The notes beneath the pieces are model-generated. The model ran no database searches and was not told where the DNA came from. It worked only from the letters and a program-made list of their open reading frames with translations. A stretch of 64,000 nt of DNA, from positions 1-64,000 of the forward strand of contig JBBEBP010000011.1 in the NCBI GenBank assembly GCA_040882255.1, given 5' to 3'. The position numbers and the translations under genes are program-made. This DNA is from PWQG01 sp040882255 (GTDB lineage: Bacteria; Pseudomonadota; Gammaproteobacteria; Pseudomonadales; Pseudohongiellaceae). This document shows positions 18,990 to 28,340 of this stretch, one piece after another. Each line of letters opens with the position of its first letter. Position 1 is the first letter of the stretch.

Positions 18990-21739
18990 GAATGCACCTC
19001 CCCGGATTGTCCGGCTGCCAGTGTAGCTGATTTTCCGTGCGAACCGGGACGAGCCGTACCGGCCGGAATGCCCAGCAGGCCGGCGGGCCAGTTCGGGTCA
19101 AGTCGCACGCTCATTGTCAGCGCGCCGCTGTCCAGGGTCGCGGTCAAGGGATCGCCGTCCTTGATGCCGAGGCTCTCTGCATCGGCGGTGGAAAGCGTGA
19201 ATACCGCTTCTCCGGCCCGCTGGCGAATGGGCTCGGCCCGGGCCGAGGTTTCTTCACCGCCGAACAGGGCGGGGAGTATGATGATCTGCCACTGGTTGCT
19301 GACAGGTGTGAATGCCTTCGGAATATCGCCTGCATAGGCGTCCTTTGTGTGCCCGGTCGTGGAGGGGTCAGGCTGCAGTAGCCGGATCCCCGGATCACCA
19401 CCACTCAGGTGACCGCCCACTTCATCGGTGAACTTGTTCCATGCCTGGGGTGAGTTCCAGCCTGGTGCCCAGGCAAAGGCCACCTGCTGCCGGGGCCGGT
19501 CGAAGCCGCTATAGCCTTCCATGGAGTAGGCGAAGGGCGTGTCCGGATCCTGTGGTGAACGCTGTTCGCTGACACTCTGATCGGCCCGCATTGAGGTGCG
19601 CCCGCTGTAGCGGTGCGGCTCGCGTGACAGTTTCAGACCTTCCACGCGGAAGTCTGCGCCGGGGGCGGCTTCCACAATGCCAGCCAGTGCGGAGTGCATG
19701 TCTGCGCAGTCCCGTGTCACAGCGTCCAGGGTGATGTCATCGGCTGCTTTTTCCTGGCGGCTGGCCTGCAGGGCATGCAGCCAGCGCCAGCTCTCGTGGA
19801 TGCGGGTCTCGGGACGCATGAGACGTGGCTCGTAGACCTGGAAAAAGCGCTGTGCCCGGCCTTCCAGACTGACCAGCGTGCCGTCCGCCTCGGCAAAGCT
19901 CGCGGCCGGCAGAGTCAGATCGGCGCGCTGCACGGTGGGTGTCATCTGGTGATCCAGTACCAGTATATGCTCTGCGGCCTGCAATGCGGCGTCGACCGTT
20001 TCAGAGGGCAGGCGCTGGTACGGATCGTTCTCCAGGACCACCAGTGTGTCGGCACGGCCGCCCGTCACCTCGTCCAATGCGTGGTCCAGCGGCAGGCCGC
20101 CCATCAGGCTCACGCCGGTGCTGTTGGCTTCACGCCGTACCAGCAACAGCCCGCCGTCACGCTCGCGCTGCGCCAGTGCGTGGGCCACGTTGCCGGCCGC
20201 TTCCAGTATGGCCCTGTTCTCCAGAGAGCCACCGCTGACCACAAGGGGACGGCGGGCTGCCAGCAGGGCATCGGCGATCTCCCGCGCCGCTTCCCGCAGC
20301 GGTGCTTCAATATCCTCCACAGCGGGCGCGCAATCATCGATGAAATGGGCCACGGTAAAACCGAGTCTGGCGATATCGTCCGGGGCCAGTGCCAGACGTG
20401 AGCGGGCCACCGCGTCGAGTCCCGTGGCTGCGGGCCAGGCGACGAAAAGGGGGTGGTAACTGTCCTGACCGATGCTCTTGACGGCTTCGGCGTTCCAGGT
20501 GGGAATACCGCGCTGTCCGGCCAGCTCCTGTTGCCGGCCCAATGCGGCCTGGCGCAGGGACAGGCCCAGGCGGGCGGCGCTCTGAATGGGATCCTCGCCC
20601 AGCACCAGGATGGCGTCGTGTTCCTCGACCTCGCGCAGGGTGGGTGTCTTGAGGCCACTGCCGCGTTGTAGCGAATCCATCAGCGCCAGACAATCCTGCT
20701 CCGTGGCGGAAATCCCCGTTGAGAAGTTCTCCTCGCCGACCAGACGGCGCAGCTGGTGGTTACTCTCCAGGCTGGCCCGGGGAGACCCGATGCCAATGAC
20801 GCGGCGGGCCTCGCGCAGCACCTGGCCAGCGTGGGAGAGGGCTTCTTCCACGCCGACGCTGACCGGCTCGCTGCCATCCCGGCTGCCGCGTTGCGGCTGC
20901 AGGGGCCGGTCGTCGCGGTTTACGTAGCCGTAGCCAAAGCGGCCACGGTCGCAGAGGAAATAGCCGTTCACATCGCCGTGGAAGCGGTTCTCGATGCGCC
21001 GAATCTCGCCGTAGCGCTCGCCGGGGCTGGTATTGCAGCCCACGGCGCACTGGTGACAGATGCCGGGAGCGAACTGCAGGTCCCACTTGCGTGTGTAGTG
21101 GTCGGAGTGGGTCTGGTCAGTGAACACCCCGGTGGGGCAGACTTCAGTCAGGTTGCCGGAGAATTCGCTCTGCAGTACTCCCTCCTGTTGGCGGCCGAAG
21201 TAGATGTTGTCACCGGCGCCGAAAGCGCCCAGGTCACCACCGCCGGCGTAGTCGTTGTAGAAGCGCACGCAGCGGTAGCAGGTGATGCAGCGGTTCATCT
21301 CATGGGCGATGAACGGACCCAGGTACTGGTTGCGATGGGTACGCTTGCGGAAGCGGTAGCGGCGCCGGTCGTGGCCGGTCATCACCGTCATGTCCTGCAG
21401 ATGGCAGTGTCCGCCTTCCTCGCAGACCGGGCAGTCATGCGGATGGTGTATCATCAGCCATTCGATGATGCTGGCGCGGAACTGCCTGGCTTCTTCGTCC
21501 TTGATGGCAATGCGGGTCTGATCCTTCGCCGGCGTCATGCAGGACATTACCAGCATGCCCCGGGTGTCATCCTCGTCCTTGTACTGGCGTACCGCACACT
21601 GGCGGCAGGCTCCCACGCTGCCCATGGCCGGGTGCCAGCAGAAATAGGGGATGTCCAGTCCCAGCGACAGGCAGGCCTGGAGCAGGTTGTCAGCGCCATC
21701 GACCTCGTAGGCGCGCCCGTCTACATGTATCGTTGCCAT
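18986..21739 (-). CDS. nuoG: NADH-quinone oxidoreductase subunit G
   Basis: 917 residues from the ATG at 21739 ([14 protein letters not shown]), chosen by homology. The longer open frame adds 21 residues that overlap nuoF. An N-terminal [2Fe-2S] domain ([19 protein letters not shown]) is followed by the His/Cys cluster ([14 protein letters not shown]), a ferredoxin-like pair ([12 protein letters not shown]) and the extra N7-type motif [20 protein letters not shown] molybdopterin-oxidoreductase-like domain without active cofactor makes up the rest. The gene sits 4 bases after nuoF. Length matches the long gammaproteobacterial NuoG. Confidence 0.95.
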   Translation of the reverse strand: MATIHVDGRAYEVDGADNLLQACLSLGLDIPYFCWHPAMGSVGACRQCAVRQYKDEDDTRGMLVMSCMTPAKDQTRIAIKDEEARQFRASIIEWLMIHHPHDCPVCEEGGHCHLQDMTVMTGHDRRRYRFRKRTHRNQYLGPFIAHEMNRCITCYRCVRFYNDYAGGGDLGAFGAGDNIYFGRQQEGVLQSEFSGNLTEVCPTGVFTDQTHSDHYTRKWDLQFAPGICHQCAVGCNTSPGERYGEIRRIENRFHGDVNGYFLCDRGRFGYGYVNRDDRPLQPQRGSRDGSEPVSVGVEEALSHAGQVLREARRVIGIGSPRASLESNHQLRRLVGEENFSTGISATEQDCLALMDSLQRGSGLKTPTLREVEEHDAILVLGEDPIQSAARLGLSLRQAALGRQQELAGQRGIPTWNAEAVKSIGQDSYHPLFVAWPAATGLDAVARSRLALAPDDIARLGFTVAHFIDDCAPAVEDIEAPLREAAREIADALLAARRPLVVSGGSLENRAILEAAGNVAHALAQRERDGGLLLVRREANSTGVSLMGGLPLDHALDEVTGGRADTLVVLENDPYQRLPSETVDAALQAAEHILVLDHQMTPTVQRADLTLPAASFAEADGTLVSLEGRAQRFFQVYEPRLMRPETRIHESWRWLHALQASRQEKAADDITLDAVTRDCADMHSALAGIVEAAPGADFRVEGLKLSREPHRYSGRTSMRADQSVSEQRSPQDPDTPFAYSMEGYSGFDRPRQQVAFAWAPGWNSPQAWNKFTDEVGGHLSGGDPGIRLLQPDPSTTGHTKDAYAGDIPKAFTPVSNQWQIIILPALFGGEETSARAEPIRQRAGEAVFTLSTADAESLGIKDGDPLTATLDSGALTMSVRLDPNWPAGLLGIPAGTARPGSHGKSATLAAGQSGEVHS

Positions 21740-21743
21740 GGCG

Positions 21744-23111
21744 CTACCCACCTCCCACGGGAATCGGATCGGCATGGGCCGGCTGCGGAGGCCGGGCCAC
21801 ACCCTGTTCGAATTCGTGCCGGAAATAGCGCAGTGCGCTGCTCAGCGGCATTGCCGCGCCCGGGGCGTGAGCGCAGAAAGTCAGGCCCGGTCCGCAGTCG
21901 GCGGCCAGTTTGTCCAGCAGTTCCAGGTCACCCTCGGCGCCTTCGCCGTTTTCCAGTGCCTGGAGCAGGCGCACGGTCCAGGGCAGGCCATCACGGCAGG
22001 GCGTGCACCAGCCGCAGGATTCGCGGGCGAAGAAAGCCTCCAGATTACGCATCAGCGAAACCATGCTCTGCTCCTCGGTCACCAGGGTCAGCAGGCCGGT
22101 GCCCATGCGGCTGCCGGTCTTGCCGATGGTATCGAAATCCAGCGCAAGCTCCAGGTGTTCCGGCAGCAGGAAGCCGGTGCTGGCGCCGCCCGGCAGCCAG
22201 GCCTTGAGCTGCTTGCCGTCGCGCAGCCCGCCGGCGCGGTCCAGCAGCTCCGTGCCGGACGTGCCGATGGGCAGCTCCCAGAGGCCGGTGCGCTGTGCAT
22301 GACCGGAGACGCCGTACAGCTTGGTGCCGCCGTCGTTGCTGAGGTCCCCGGACAGCGCCTGGTACCAGTCCGCGCCCTTGAGCAGCACCGGCGGCACATT
22401 GCACAGGGTTTCCACGTTGTTGACCACGGTCGGTTTGCCCCACGCGCCAGCCTGGCCGGGGAAGGGTGGTTTGGCCCGGGGGTTGGCCCGCTTGCCCTCC
22501 AGAGCATTGATCAGGGCGGTTTCCTCGCCGCAGATATAGCGTCCGGCGCCGGTATGCAGGGCGATGTCGAAGTCGTAGCCGCTGCCGGCGATGTCGCTGC
22601 CCAGCAACCCGGCCTCCCGGGCTTCCTCGAGAGCGTGTTCCAGTGAACGGGCCGCATCCACGTATTCACCGCGCAGGAAGATATAGCCGAAACGGGAGTT
22701 ATTGGCATAGGCGCCCAGTATCATGCCCTCGATGAGAAGATGCGGTTGTTGTTCCATCAGCAACCGGTCCTTGAAGGTGCCGGGCTCCATCTCGTCCGCA
22801 TTGCAGATCAGGTACCCCCGGGGCATGTCATCGCCCTGCAGGGTCAGGCTCCACTTGACGCCGGCGGAGAAGCCGGCGCCGCCCCGGCCCCTGACGTTGG
22901 CATTCTTCATGGTCTCGATGACGTCAGCCGGACTCTGTTCCCGGAGTACCTTGTGTACGGCCGTGTAACCGTCCTTTTCCCTGTACTCCCGCAGCCACAC
23001 CGGCGAGCCGTTGTTGTTCAGCCGCCAGGTCAGCGGATGGGTGTCAGCCTTGCGTTCGGCGTCGCTCTGGCGCAACTGGCTACGATAGCGGAGAGAGTCG
23101 AGGCGGCTCAT
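21744..23111 (-). CDS. nuoF: NADH-quinone oxidoreductase subunit F (NADH and FMN binding)
   Basis: 455 residues. The entry point of electrons, with FMN and the N3 [4Fe-4S] cluster. Visible are the NADH/FMN glycine-rich motif [15 protein letters not shown], the flavin site [36 protein letters not shown], and the cluster motif [11 protein letters not shown] with a distal Cys. It overlaps nuoE by four bases. Confidence 0.96.
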   Translation of the reverse strand: MSRLDSLRYRSQLRQSDAERKADTHPLTWRLNNNGSPVWLREYREKDGYTAVHKVLREQSPADVIETMKNANVRGRGGAGFSAGVKWSLTLQGDDMPRGYLICNADEMEPGTFKDRLLMEQQPHLLIEGMILGAYANNSRFGYIFLRGEYVDAARSLEHALEEAREAGLLGSDIAGSGYDFDIALHTGAGRYICGEETALINALEGKRANPRAKPPFPGQAGAWGKPTVVNNVETLCNVPPVLLKGADWYQALSGDLSNDGGTKLYGVSGHAQRTGLWELPIGTSGTELLDRAGGLRDGKQLKAWLPGGASTGFLLPEHLELALDFDTIGKTGSRMGTGLLTLVTEEQSMVSLMRNLEAFFARESCGWCTPCRDGLPWTVRLLQALENGEGAEGDLELLDKLAADCGPGLTFCAHAPGAAMPLSSALRYFRHEFEQGVARPPQPAHADPIPVGGG

Positions 23112-23626
23112 GACCAGGCCTCCAGTAGTTCATCCAGGTCGTCCGGTTGTACCGGGCCGAACGTTTCTCCGTCAATCATCAGCACCGGGCCCCGGTCGCA
23201 TCCGCCCAGGCAGCAGACCGGCAACAATGTGAAACGCCCATCCTGCGTGGTCTGGCCGAACTCGATGTCAAGGTACTGGCACAGGGCATCGCGCAGTGTT
23301 TCGTAGCCGGTCAGATAACAGGAACTGCTGTCACAGAGCAGGATGACATGGCGCCCCACGGGCTGACGGAAGATCAGGCTGTAGAATGTGGCTACGCCTT
23401 CCACGCTGGCCGGGCCCACCTGAAGGGTGTCGGCGATGGCGCCGATGGCGCCGTCCGGGACCCAGCCGTGCCGGTGTTGTACGATCTTCAGGGCCTCGAT
23501 GCAGGCGGCCTGGGGCTGCTCGAAGTGCCCGCATTCACGCAGTATCGCCTCCCGGTCTTCCGGGTGCAGCGTGAAGCTGTCTGCGTCACTGGCGATGGTC
23601 TGTGTCGCTGTCGTCTCGTTCATCAT
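23108..23626 (-). CDS. nuoE: NADH-quinone oxidoreductase subunit E
   Basis: 172 residues from ATG 23626; a second ATG is the next codon, and the TTG one codon earlier is less likely. Thioredoxin-fold subunit binding the N1a [2Fe-2S] cluster through [10 protein letters not shown] and [15 protein letters not shown]. The start overlaps the nuoCD stop as TGATG, and no strong Shine-Dalgarno is visible, consistent with coupled translation. Confidence 0.95.
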   Translation of the reverse strand: MMNETTATQTIASDADSFTLHPEDREAILRECGHFEQPQAACIEALKIVQHRHGWVPDGAIGAIADTLQVGPASVEGVATFYSLIFRQPVGRHVILLCDSSSCYLTGYETLRDALCQYLDIEFGQTTQDGRFTLLPVCCLGGCDRGPVLMIDGETFGPVQPDDLDELLEAWS

Positions 23627-25407
23627 CAACGGTCCACGTCGGCCATGACAAAATCGATGCTGCCCAGGTGGGCGATCAGATCCGGCAGGAAGCCCCCGCG
23701 CATCACGGCCGGGATCTGTTGCAGATGGGGGAAGCTGGGCGTACGGATCCGGGTTCTGTAGCTCATGGTGCTGCCGTCACTGGTCAGGTAATAACTGTTG
23801 ATCCCCTTGGTGGCCTCGATCATCTGCAGCGACTCACCAGGTTCCAGTACCGGGCCCCAGGATACCTGCAGGAAATGGGTGATCAGCGTCTCGATATGCT
23901 GCAGCATGCGCTCGCGCGGAGGCGGCGTGGTCAGCGGGTGGTCTGCCTTGTAGTCCCCGGCGGGCATGTGATCAATGCACTGCTGGATGATCCGCAGGCT
24001 CTGGCGCATTTCCTCGATGCGTAGCTGGCCGCGATCAAAAATGTCGCCGTTACTGCCCAGTGGCACCTCGAAGTCAAAGTTTTCATAGCCCGAGTAGGGG
24101 CGTTGCTTGCGCAGATCGAAGTCGCAGCCGGTGGCGCGCAGATTGGGCCCTGTGACGCCCCACGCCAATGCCTCATCCGTGTTGCAGGTGGCGATGTGGC
24201 GGGTGCGATCCCGCACGATGGCGTTTTCCATCATGGCCCGCTCGTACTCGCGCAGCCGCTTCGGCATCCAGTCGACGAAGCCCTGCACCAGCTTCTCCCA
24301 GCCTCGTGGCAGGTCCTGGGCGACGCCGCCGATCCGGTACCAGGCCGGGTGCATTCGGAACCCGGTGATGCCCTCGATGACCTCGTAGCCCTTTTGCCGG
24401 TCAGTGAAGGCATAAAAAACTGGAGACATGGCGCCTATATCCTGCAGGTAGGTGCCCAGGAACAGCAGATGGCTGGTGATGCGGAACATCTCCGCCATCA
24501 TGACGCGGATAGTGCGTACGCGGTCCGGCACCTCGATGCCGGCCAGCTTCTCCACGGCCAGCACATAAGGCAGGTTGTTCATGACCCCGCCGGTGTAGTC
24601 GATGCGGTCGGTATAGGGGATGAAGCTGTGCCAGGACTGGCGTTCGGCCATTTTCTCCGCGCCCCGGTGGTGGTAGCCGATGTCCGGTACGCAGTCGATC
24701 ACTTCCTCTCCATCCAGCTGCAGTGCAACACGGAAGGCACCGTGAGCGGAGGGGTGATTGGGGCCCAGATTGAGGAACATGAACTCGGCGCCGTCGCGCT
24801 CACGTTGCATGCCCCACTCCTCGGGCTTGAATTTCAGTGCCTGTTGTTCGGTGTCCTGCCCGGCCACGGTCAAGGTGTAGGGATCGAACTCGGTGGCGCG
24901 GGCCGGGTAGTCCTTGCGCAGCGGGTGGCCGCTCCAGGTGGGCGGCATCAGGATACGGGTCAGATGCGGGTGACCGGTGAAATCGATGCCGAACATGTCC
25001 CAGACTTCGCGTTCGTACCAGTTGGCATTGGGGTAGATATCCGCCACGCTTGGCAATGACAGCCCGCCTTCCTGCAGGGCCACCTTGAGCAGAATGTCGG
25101 CGTTGCGGTTGATGGACAGCAGATGGTAGAAGACGGTGAAATCGGCCGGTGGCAGGTCTTCACGGTGGCTGCGAAGGCGCTCGTCAATGGCCGACAGGTC
25201 GTAGAGCATGGAGTAGGGCCGGTCTACACTCCGCAGATAACCGAGTACCGGCTTCAGGAATTGCCCGTCCACCCAGAACACGGGCATGCCAGTCAGTGTC
25301 CGTTGTTGTGTGAAAGCCTGTTCACCGAATTGCGCGGTCAACGCTGCTGCAACGTCGTCCGCACTATCTGCTCCGGATACACTGGCCATCTGGTCTGCCG
25401 GGCTCAT
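23626..25407 (-). CDS. nuoC: Fused NADH-quinone oxidoreductase subunits C and D
   Basis: 593 residues that join NuoC (about 1-190, with [20 protein letters not shown]) to NuoD (about 205-593, with [29 protein letters not shown] and the C-terminal VMADVDR). The fusion is known from Escherichia coli and Pseudomonas. The D part lines the quinone site next to NuoB. A 63-base gap separates it from nuoB. Confidence 0.96.
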   Translation of the reverse strand: MSPADQMASVSGADSADDVAAALTAQFGEQAFTQQRTLTGMPVFWVDGQFLKPVLGYLRSVDRPYSMLYDLSAIDERLRSHREDLPPADFTVFYHLLSINRNADILLKVALQEGGLSLPSVADIYPNANWYEREVWDMFGIDFTGHPHLTRILMPPTWSGHPLRKDYPARATEFDPYTLTVAGQDTEQQALKFKPEEWGMQRERDGAEFMFLNLGPNHPSAHGAFRVALQLDGEEVIDCVPDIGYHHRGAEKMAERQSWHSFIPYTDRIDYTGGVMNNLPYVLAVEKLAGIEVPDRVRTIRVMMAEMFRITSHLLFLGTYLQDIGAMSPVFYAFTDRQKGYEVIEGITGFRMHPAWYRIGGVAQDLPRGWEKLVQGFVDWMPKRLREYERAMMENAIVRDRTRHIATCNTDEALAWGVTGPNLRATGCDFDLRKQRPYSGYENFDFEVPLGSNGDIFDRGQLRIEEMRQSLRIIQQCIDHMPAGDYKADHPLTTPPPRERMLQHIETLITHFLQVSWGPVLEPGESLQMIEATKGINSYYLTSDGSTMSYRTRIRTPSFPHLQQIPAVMRGGFLPDLIAHLGSIDFVMADVDR

Positions 25408-25470
25408 GCTGGTGTTTCAACTCCTGTTCCCAGGTTGTTGCAGGCTCATTGCTGACGAGTGGTCGCCAAT

Positions 25471-26151
25471 TCAGAGACTGTCCGGTGTCCGTAACTCCCT
25501 CGTCCTTATGCGGTCCTCGCGGTGTTTCTCACGCTGCGACGGCATGTCCGCCTTGTACACGCCCTGGTCACCCACGACCCAGGAGAGCGGTCGGCGCTCT
25601 TCTCCGATCGAATCCTGCAGCAATTGCAGCCCCTGCAGGAAGGCTTCCGGACGCGGGGGGCATCCGGGCACGTAAACGTCCACGGGCAGGAACTTGTCGA
25701 CACCCTGGACTACTGAATAGATGTCATACATTCCGCCGGAGTTGGCGCAGGAACCCATGGAGATCACCCACTTGGGTTCCAGCATCTGGTCGTAGAGTTG
25801 CTGAATGACCGGTGCCATCTTGATGAAGCAGGTGCCGGCAATGACAATGAAGTCGGCCTGCCGCGGTGAGGCTCGTATTACCTCGGAACCGAAGCGGGCG
25901 ATGTCGTGGGGGGAGGTGAATGCGGTGGTCATTTCCACGTAACAGCACGACAGGCCGAAATTGTAGGGCCACAGGGAATTCTTTCGTCCCCAGTTCACGG
26001 CGGAGTGCAGTACTTCGCTCAGACGACCGGTGAACACATTGCGTTCCAGTTGTTGTTTGAGCGGGTCCGGGACTTTCTCGCCCCTGTTCAGCGGATAGCG
26101 GGTGTTGCCCTGTGCCATGGCATCATCGGCCCTGGTCAGTGTGTAGGACAT
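25471..26151 (-). CDS. nuoB: NADH-quinone oxidoreductase subunit B
   Basis: 226 residues. Carries the terminal N2 [4Fe-4S] cluster ligands: GLSCCYVEM with adjacent cysteines, [11 protein letters not shown] and [15 protein letters not shown]. This cluster hands electrons to ubiquinone. The gene lies 49 bases after nuoA. Confidence 0.96.
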   Translation of the reverse strand: MSYTLTRADDAMAQGNTRYPLNRGEKVPDPLKQQLERNVFTGRLSEVLHSAVNWGRKNSLWPYNFGLSCCYVEMTTAFTSPHDIARFGSEVIRASPRQADFIVIAGTCFIKMAPVIQQLYDQMLEPKWVISMGSCANSGGMYDIYSVVQGVDKFLPVDVYVPGCPPRPEAFLQGLQLLQDSIGEERRPLSWVVGDQGVYKADMPSQREKHREDRIRTRELRTPDSL

Positions 26152-26200
26152 GCGACTCCTCCCGTTGACGGCAGCCCGTCAGTGCGATCAGTGTCCAGCG

Positions 26201-26638
26201 TCAGATGGAACGGCCTGTCGGCGGCTCCTCCACTTTCCCGTTTTCGCGAGTCCGGCGTACCGGTGCCCAGTCGAGAGCACCAACCCTGCTATCGTATAAC
26301 AGACCGGCCAGCAGAATGAAGATGAAAATGGCGGCGCCCCAGAAACCGGCCCAACCGGTTTCGCGGAGAGCGGCGGCCCAGGCGAAAAGGAACACGGCTT
26401 CCAGATCAAATATGACGAACAGCATCGCCACCATGTAGAACTGCACGGAAAACCGCTGGCGGGCGCTGCCAGTTCCTACAATGCCGGATTCGAAAGGAAG
26501 TGTCTTGCTTCTGCCGGAGCTGCGGCCCCCGAGCAGAAAGGAGGCGGTGATCATGAAGGCGGACAGTCCGAGGACGGCGATAACGAAAAAGCCGGTTGCC
26601 CAGTACTGGGTCATGGAGGCCGTGGTCGTGTCTACCAT
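26201..26638 (-). CDS. nuoA: NADH-quinone oxidoreductase subunit A
   Basis: 145 residues from the ATG at 26638 (VDTTTASMTQYW), with GAGG about 7 bases upstream; ten codons of upstream open frame are left out. Three-helix membrane subunit with the quinone-site loop PFESGIVGTGSARQRFSVQF and FVIFDLEAVFLFAWA. It is the first gene of the 13-gene operon, which runs unbroken to nuoN over about 15 kb. Confidence 0.95.
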   Translation of the reverse strand: MVDTTTASMTQYWATGFFVIAVLGLSAFMITASFLLGGRSSGRSKTLPFESGIVGTGSARQRFSVQFYMVAMLFVIFDLEAVFLFAWAAALRETGWAGFWGAAIFIFILLAGLLYDSRVGALDWAPVRRTRENGKVEEPPTGRSI

Positions 26639-26691
26639 GCGCTTCCCTCGGCAGTCGTCAGGCTGCATTGCCTGAGAACATGAATGGCTTC

Positions 26692-26720
26692 ACGATAACA
26701 ACGGACCGGCCGGGGTGCAA
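26692..26720 (-). promoter_or_regulatory. Candidate promoter of the nuo operon
   Basis: On the minus strand TTGCAC (26715-26720) and TATCGT (26692-26697) are 17 bases apart, about 55 bases before the nuoA ATG. Good spacing and -35, fair -10. Confidence 0.4.
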
Positions 26721-26924
26721 TGCTTCGTTGTTGGCGTAACCGGCCACCTGCGCGTCGATCTGGATGCCGGAGTCGGGGACACCCGCCTGCGGGGCGCCTC
26801 GGGCACGGACGCGCGCAGCGCACTTGTGGGCAGCGAATCCTCCGGATGGGGTGAGGGCGAACACCGGGTCCGGATCGAGGTGGGTGTTGGTGATGTCTCT
26901 CTGTACCTTCGCGACGTGGACTGA
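26715..26924 (+). pseudogene. C-terminal remnant of a DUF4097/LiaF-like toastrack protein
   Basis: The frame reads GHLRVDLDAGVGDTRLRG, then GEHRVRIEVGVGDVSLYL and a stop at 26922-26924. The doubled D/E-x-GVGD-x-x-L beta-strand pattern is typical of the end of toastrack (DUF4097- or LiaF-C-like) proteins. Only about 70 codons are open; a stop at 26673-26675 closes the frame upstream and there is no ribosome-binding site before the GTG at 26715. I therefore read it as the tail of a deleted gene. A chance frame is the alternative. Confidence 0.45.
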
Positions 26925-27035
26925 CCGCGCCGCTGACTGCCCTTGAGCCCTGTCATCTGTGCGGTAACCGGCTGTGTTGTCCGGTAACGGAGCGTAGGTT
27001 TCAGGACAGTGCAGTATACGAGTAAGGGGCGGCCG

Positions 27036-28340
27036 ATGAAGAACGTGTTCCTGCTGGGGCTTGACGAGTTCAATCTTCCCGAAGTGGCGTCCCTGCAGGG
27101 TGCTGATACCCTGAAAATGCAAAAGCTGCTGGACATCGATGAGGTGGTTGATCCGCCGAGTGGCACACTGGACTTCGAGGCGCTGCGGCGCAAGGCGGAC
27201 GCCCTGCTGGACTGCTTCGATGGCGTCGTAGACGGAATCGCCGCCCACTGGGATTTCCCTTCCAGTGCACTGGTCGGGGAACTGCGGAAGTCGCGGGGCT
27301 TGCCAGGTCCTTCCAATGAGGCGATCTGCCGCTGCGAACACAAGTACTGGTCGCGTCTGGAACAGCAGCGGGTGGTGCCGGAGCTGGTACCGCCCTTTGC
27401 CCCGCTTGATCCTTTCAGGGATGATCCTCTCGATAGCATCGATATCGGCTACCCGTTCTGGATCAAGCCGGTCAAGGCGCACTCTTCACATCTGGGATTC
27501 AATATCCGCAATGCGGAGGAACTGTATGGTCATCTGCCAGAGATCCGCGAGAAGATCGGTCTGTTCGGCGACCCGTTCGAGCAGTATCTGCGCTATGTGG
27601 ACCAGCCGGAAGAGATACGGTCCATCAACGGGTACTGGTGCATTGCCGAAGGCATCATCTCGGTTGGCCGCCAGTGTACACTGGAAGGCTACGTCCATGA
27701 CGGCGACACCACTGTCTATGGCGTGGTGGACTCGGTTCGCTCCGGCCGTTATCGGTCCAGTTTCTCCAGGTATCAGTATCCCTCGACCATTCCTGTTGCC
27801 GCTCAGCAACGCATGATACAGGCTGCGGACAAGGTTCTGACCCGGTTCGGCTACGATTGTGCGCCGTTCAATATGGAGTTCTACTGGGACCCGAAGACCG
27901 ACCGGGTCAGCCTGCTCGAAGTCAATGCCCGTATTTCCAAATCGCATTGTCCGCTCTTCCGGTTGGTGGATGGTGTTTCGCATCATCAGATCATGATCGA
28001 TCTGGCGCTGGGGAGAAAGCCGGATTTCCCGTATCGCCAGGGTCCCTTTTCCGTGGCCGGAAAGTTCATGGTCCGGGTCTTCACGGACGGAACGGTCACA
28101 AAACTGCCCGAGGCAGAACATATCCGTCAGGTGCAGGAACTGTTTCCTGAAGCCCGCATCAATCCACTGACTACGGTAGGCACGCGACTGCGGCACCTGC
28201 GCTTCCAGAACAGTTACAGCTTCGAGCTGGCGGACATTTTTCTGGGTGCGGACAGCCAGCGCGAGTTGCGGGAGAAATACCGGCGCTGTATGGAAATCCT
28301 GCCCTTTGAAGTGGAGCCGCTGGAGGAGGGAAAAACGTGA
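27036..28340 (+). CDS. ATP-grasp ligase-like protein
   Basis: 434 residues from ATG 27036 with AAGGGG 7 bases upstream (product starts KNVFLLGLDEFNL). The N-terminal 95 residues form a Rossmann-like pre-ATP-grasp domain. The ATP-grasp core shows YPFWIKPVKAHSSHLGF (Lys144), an acidic strand RQCTLEGYVHDG (about 213-224), and the metal-binding pair Glu281 (APFNMEFYWD) with Glu295/Asn297 (LLEVNARIS). Family members join a carboxylate to an amine or thiol with ATP cleavage. The substrate is unknown. Its stop overlaps the start of the S15/CocE hydrolase gene (TGATG), so the two are almost certainly co-translated and probably act in one pathway. Confidence 0.85.
   Translation: MKNVFLLGLDEFNLPEVASLQGADTLKMQKLLDIDEVVDPPSGTLDFEALRRKADALLDCFDGVVDGIAAHWDFPSSALVGELRKSRGLPGPSNEAICRCEHKYWSRLEQQRVVPELVPPFAPLDPFRDDPLDSIDIGYPFWIKPVKAHSSHLGFNIRNAEELYGHLPEIREKIGLFGDPFEQYLRYVDQPEEIRSINGYWCIAEGIISVGRQCTLEGYVHDGDTTVYGVVDSVRSGRYRSSFSRYQYPSTIPVAAQQRMIQAADKVLTRFGYDCAPFNMEFYWDPKTDRVSLLEVNARISKSHCPLFRLVDGVSHHQIMIDLALGRKPDFPYRQGPFSVAGKFMVRVFTDGTVTKLPEAEHIRQVQELFPEARINPLTTVGTRLRHLRFQNSYSFELADIFLGADSQRELREKYRRCMEILPFEVEPLEEGKT

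Larger units (their letters stand above)
26639..27035. other. Intergenic region between nuoA and the ATP-grasp gene
   Basis: 397 bases. It holds the probable nuo promoter (26692-26720, minus strand) and a short plus-strand reading frame, 26715-26924, that looks like the C-terminal remnant of a toastrack-type protein. No RNA gene was recognised. Confidence 0.6.

Noticed and set aside
20756..22207. 483-codon open frame antisense to nuoG and nuoF
   Set aside because: Spans two confident genes on the other strand and shows no protein family pattern.
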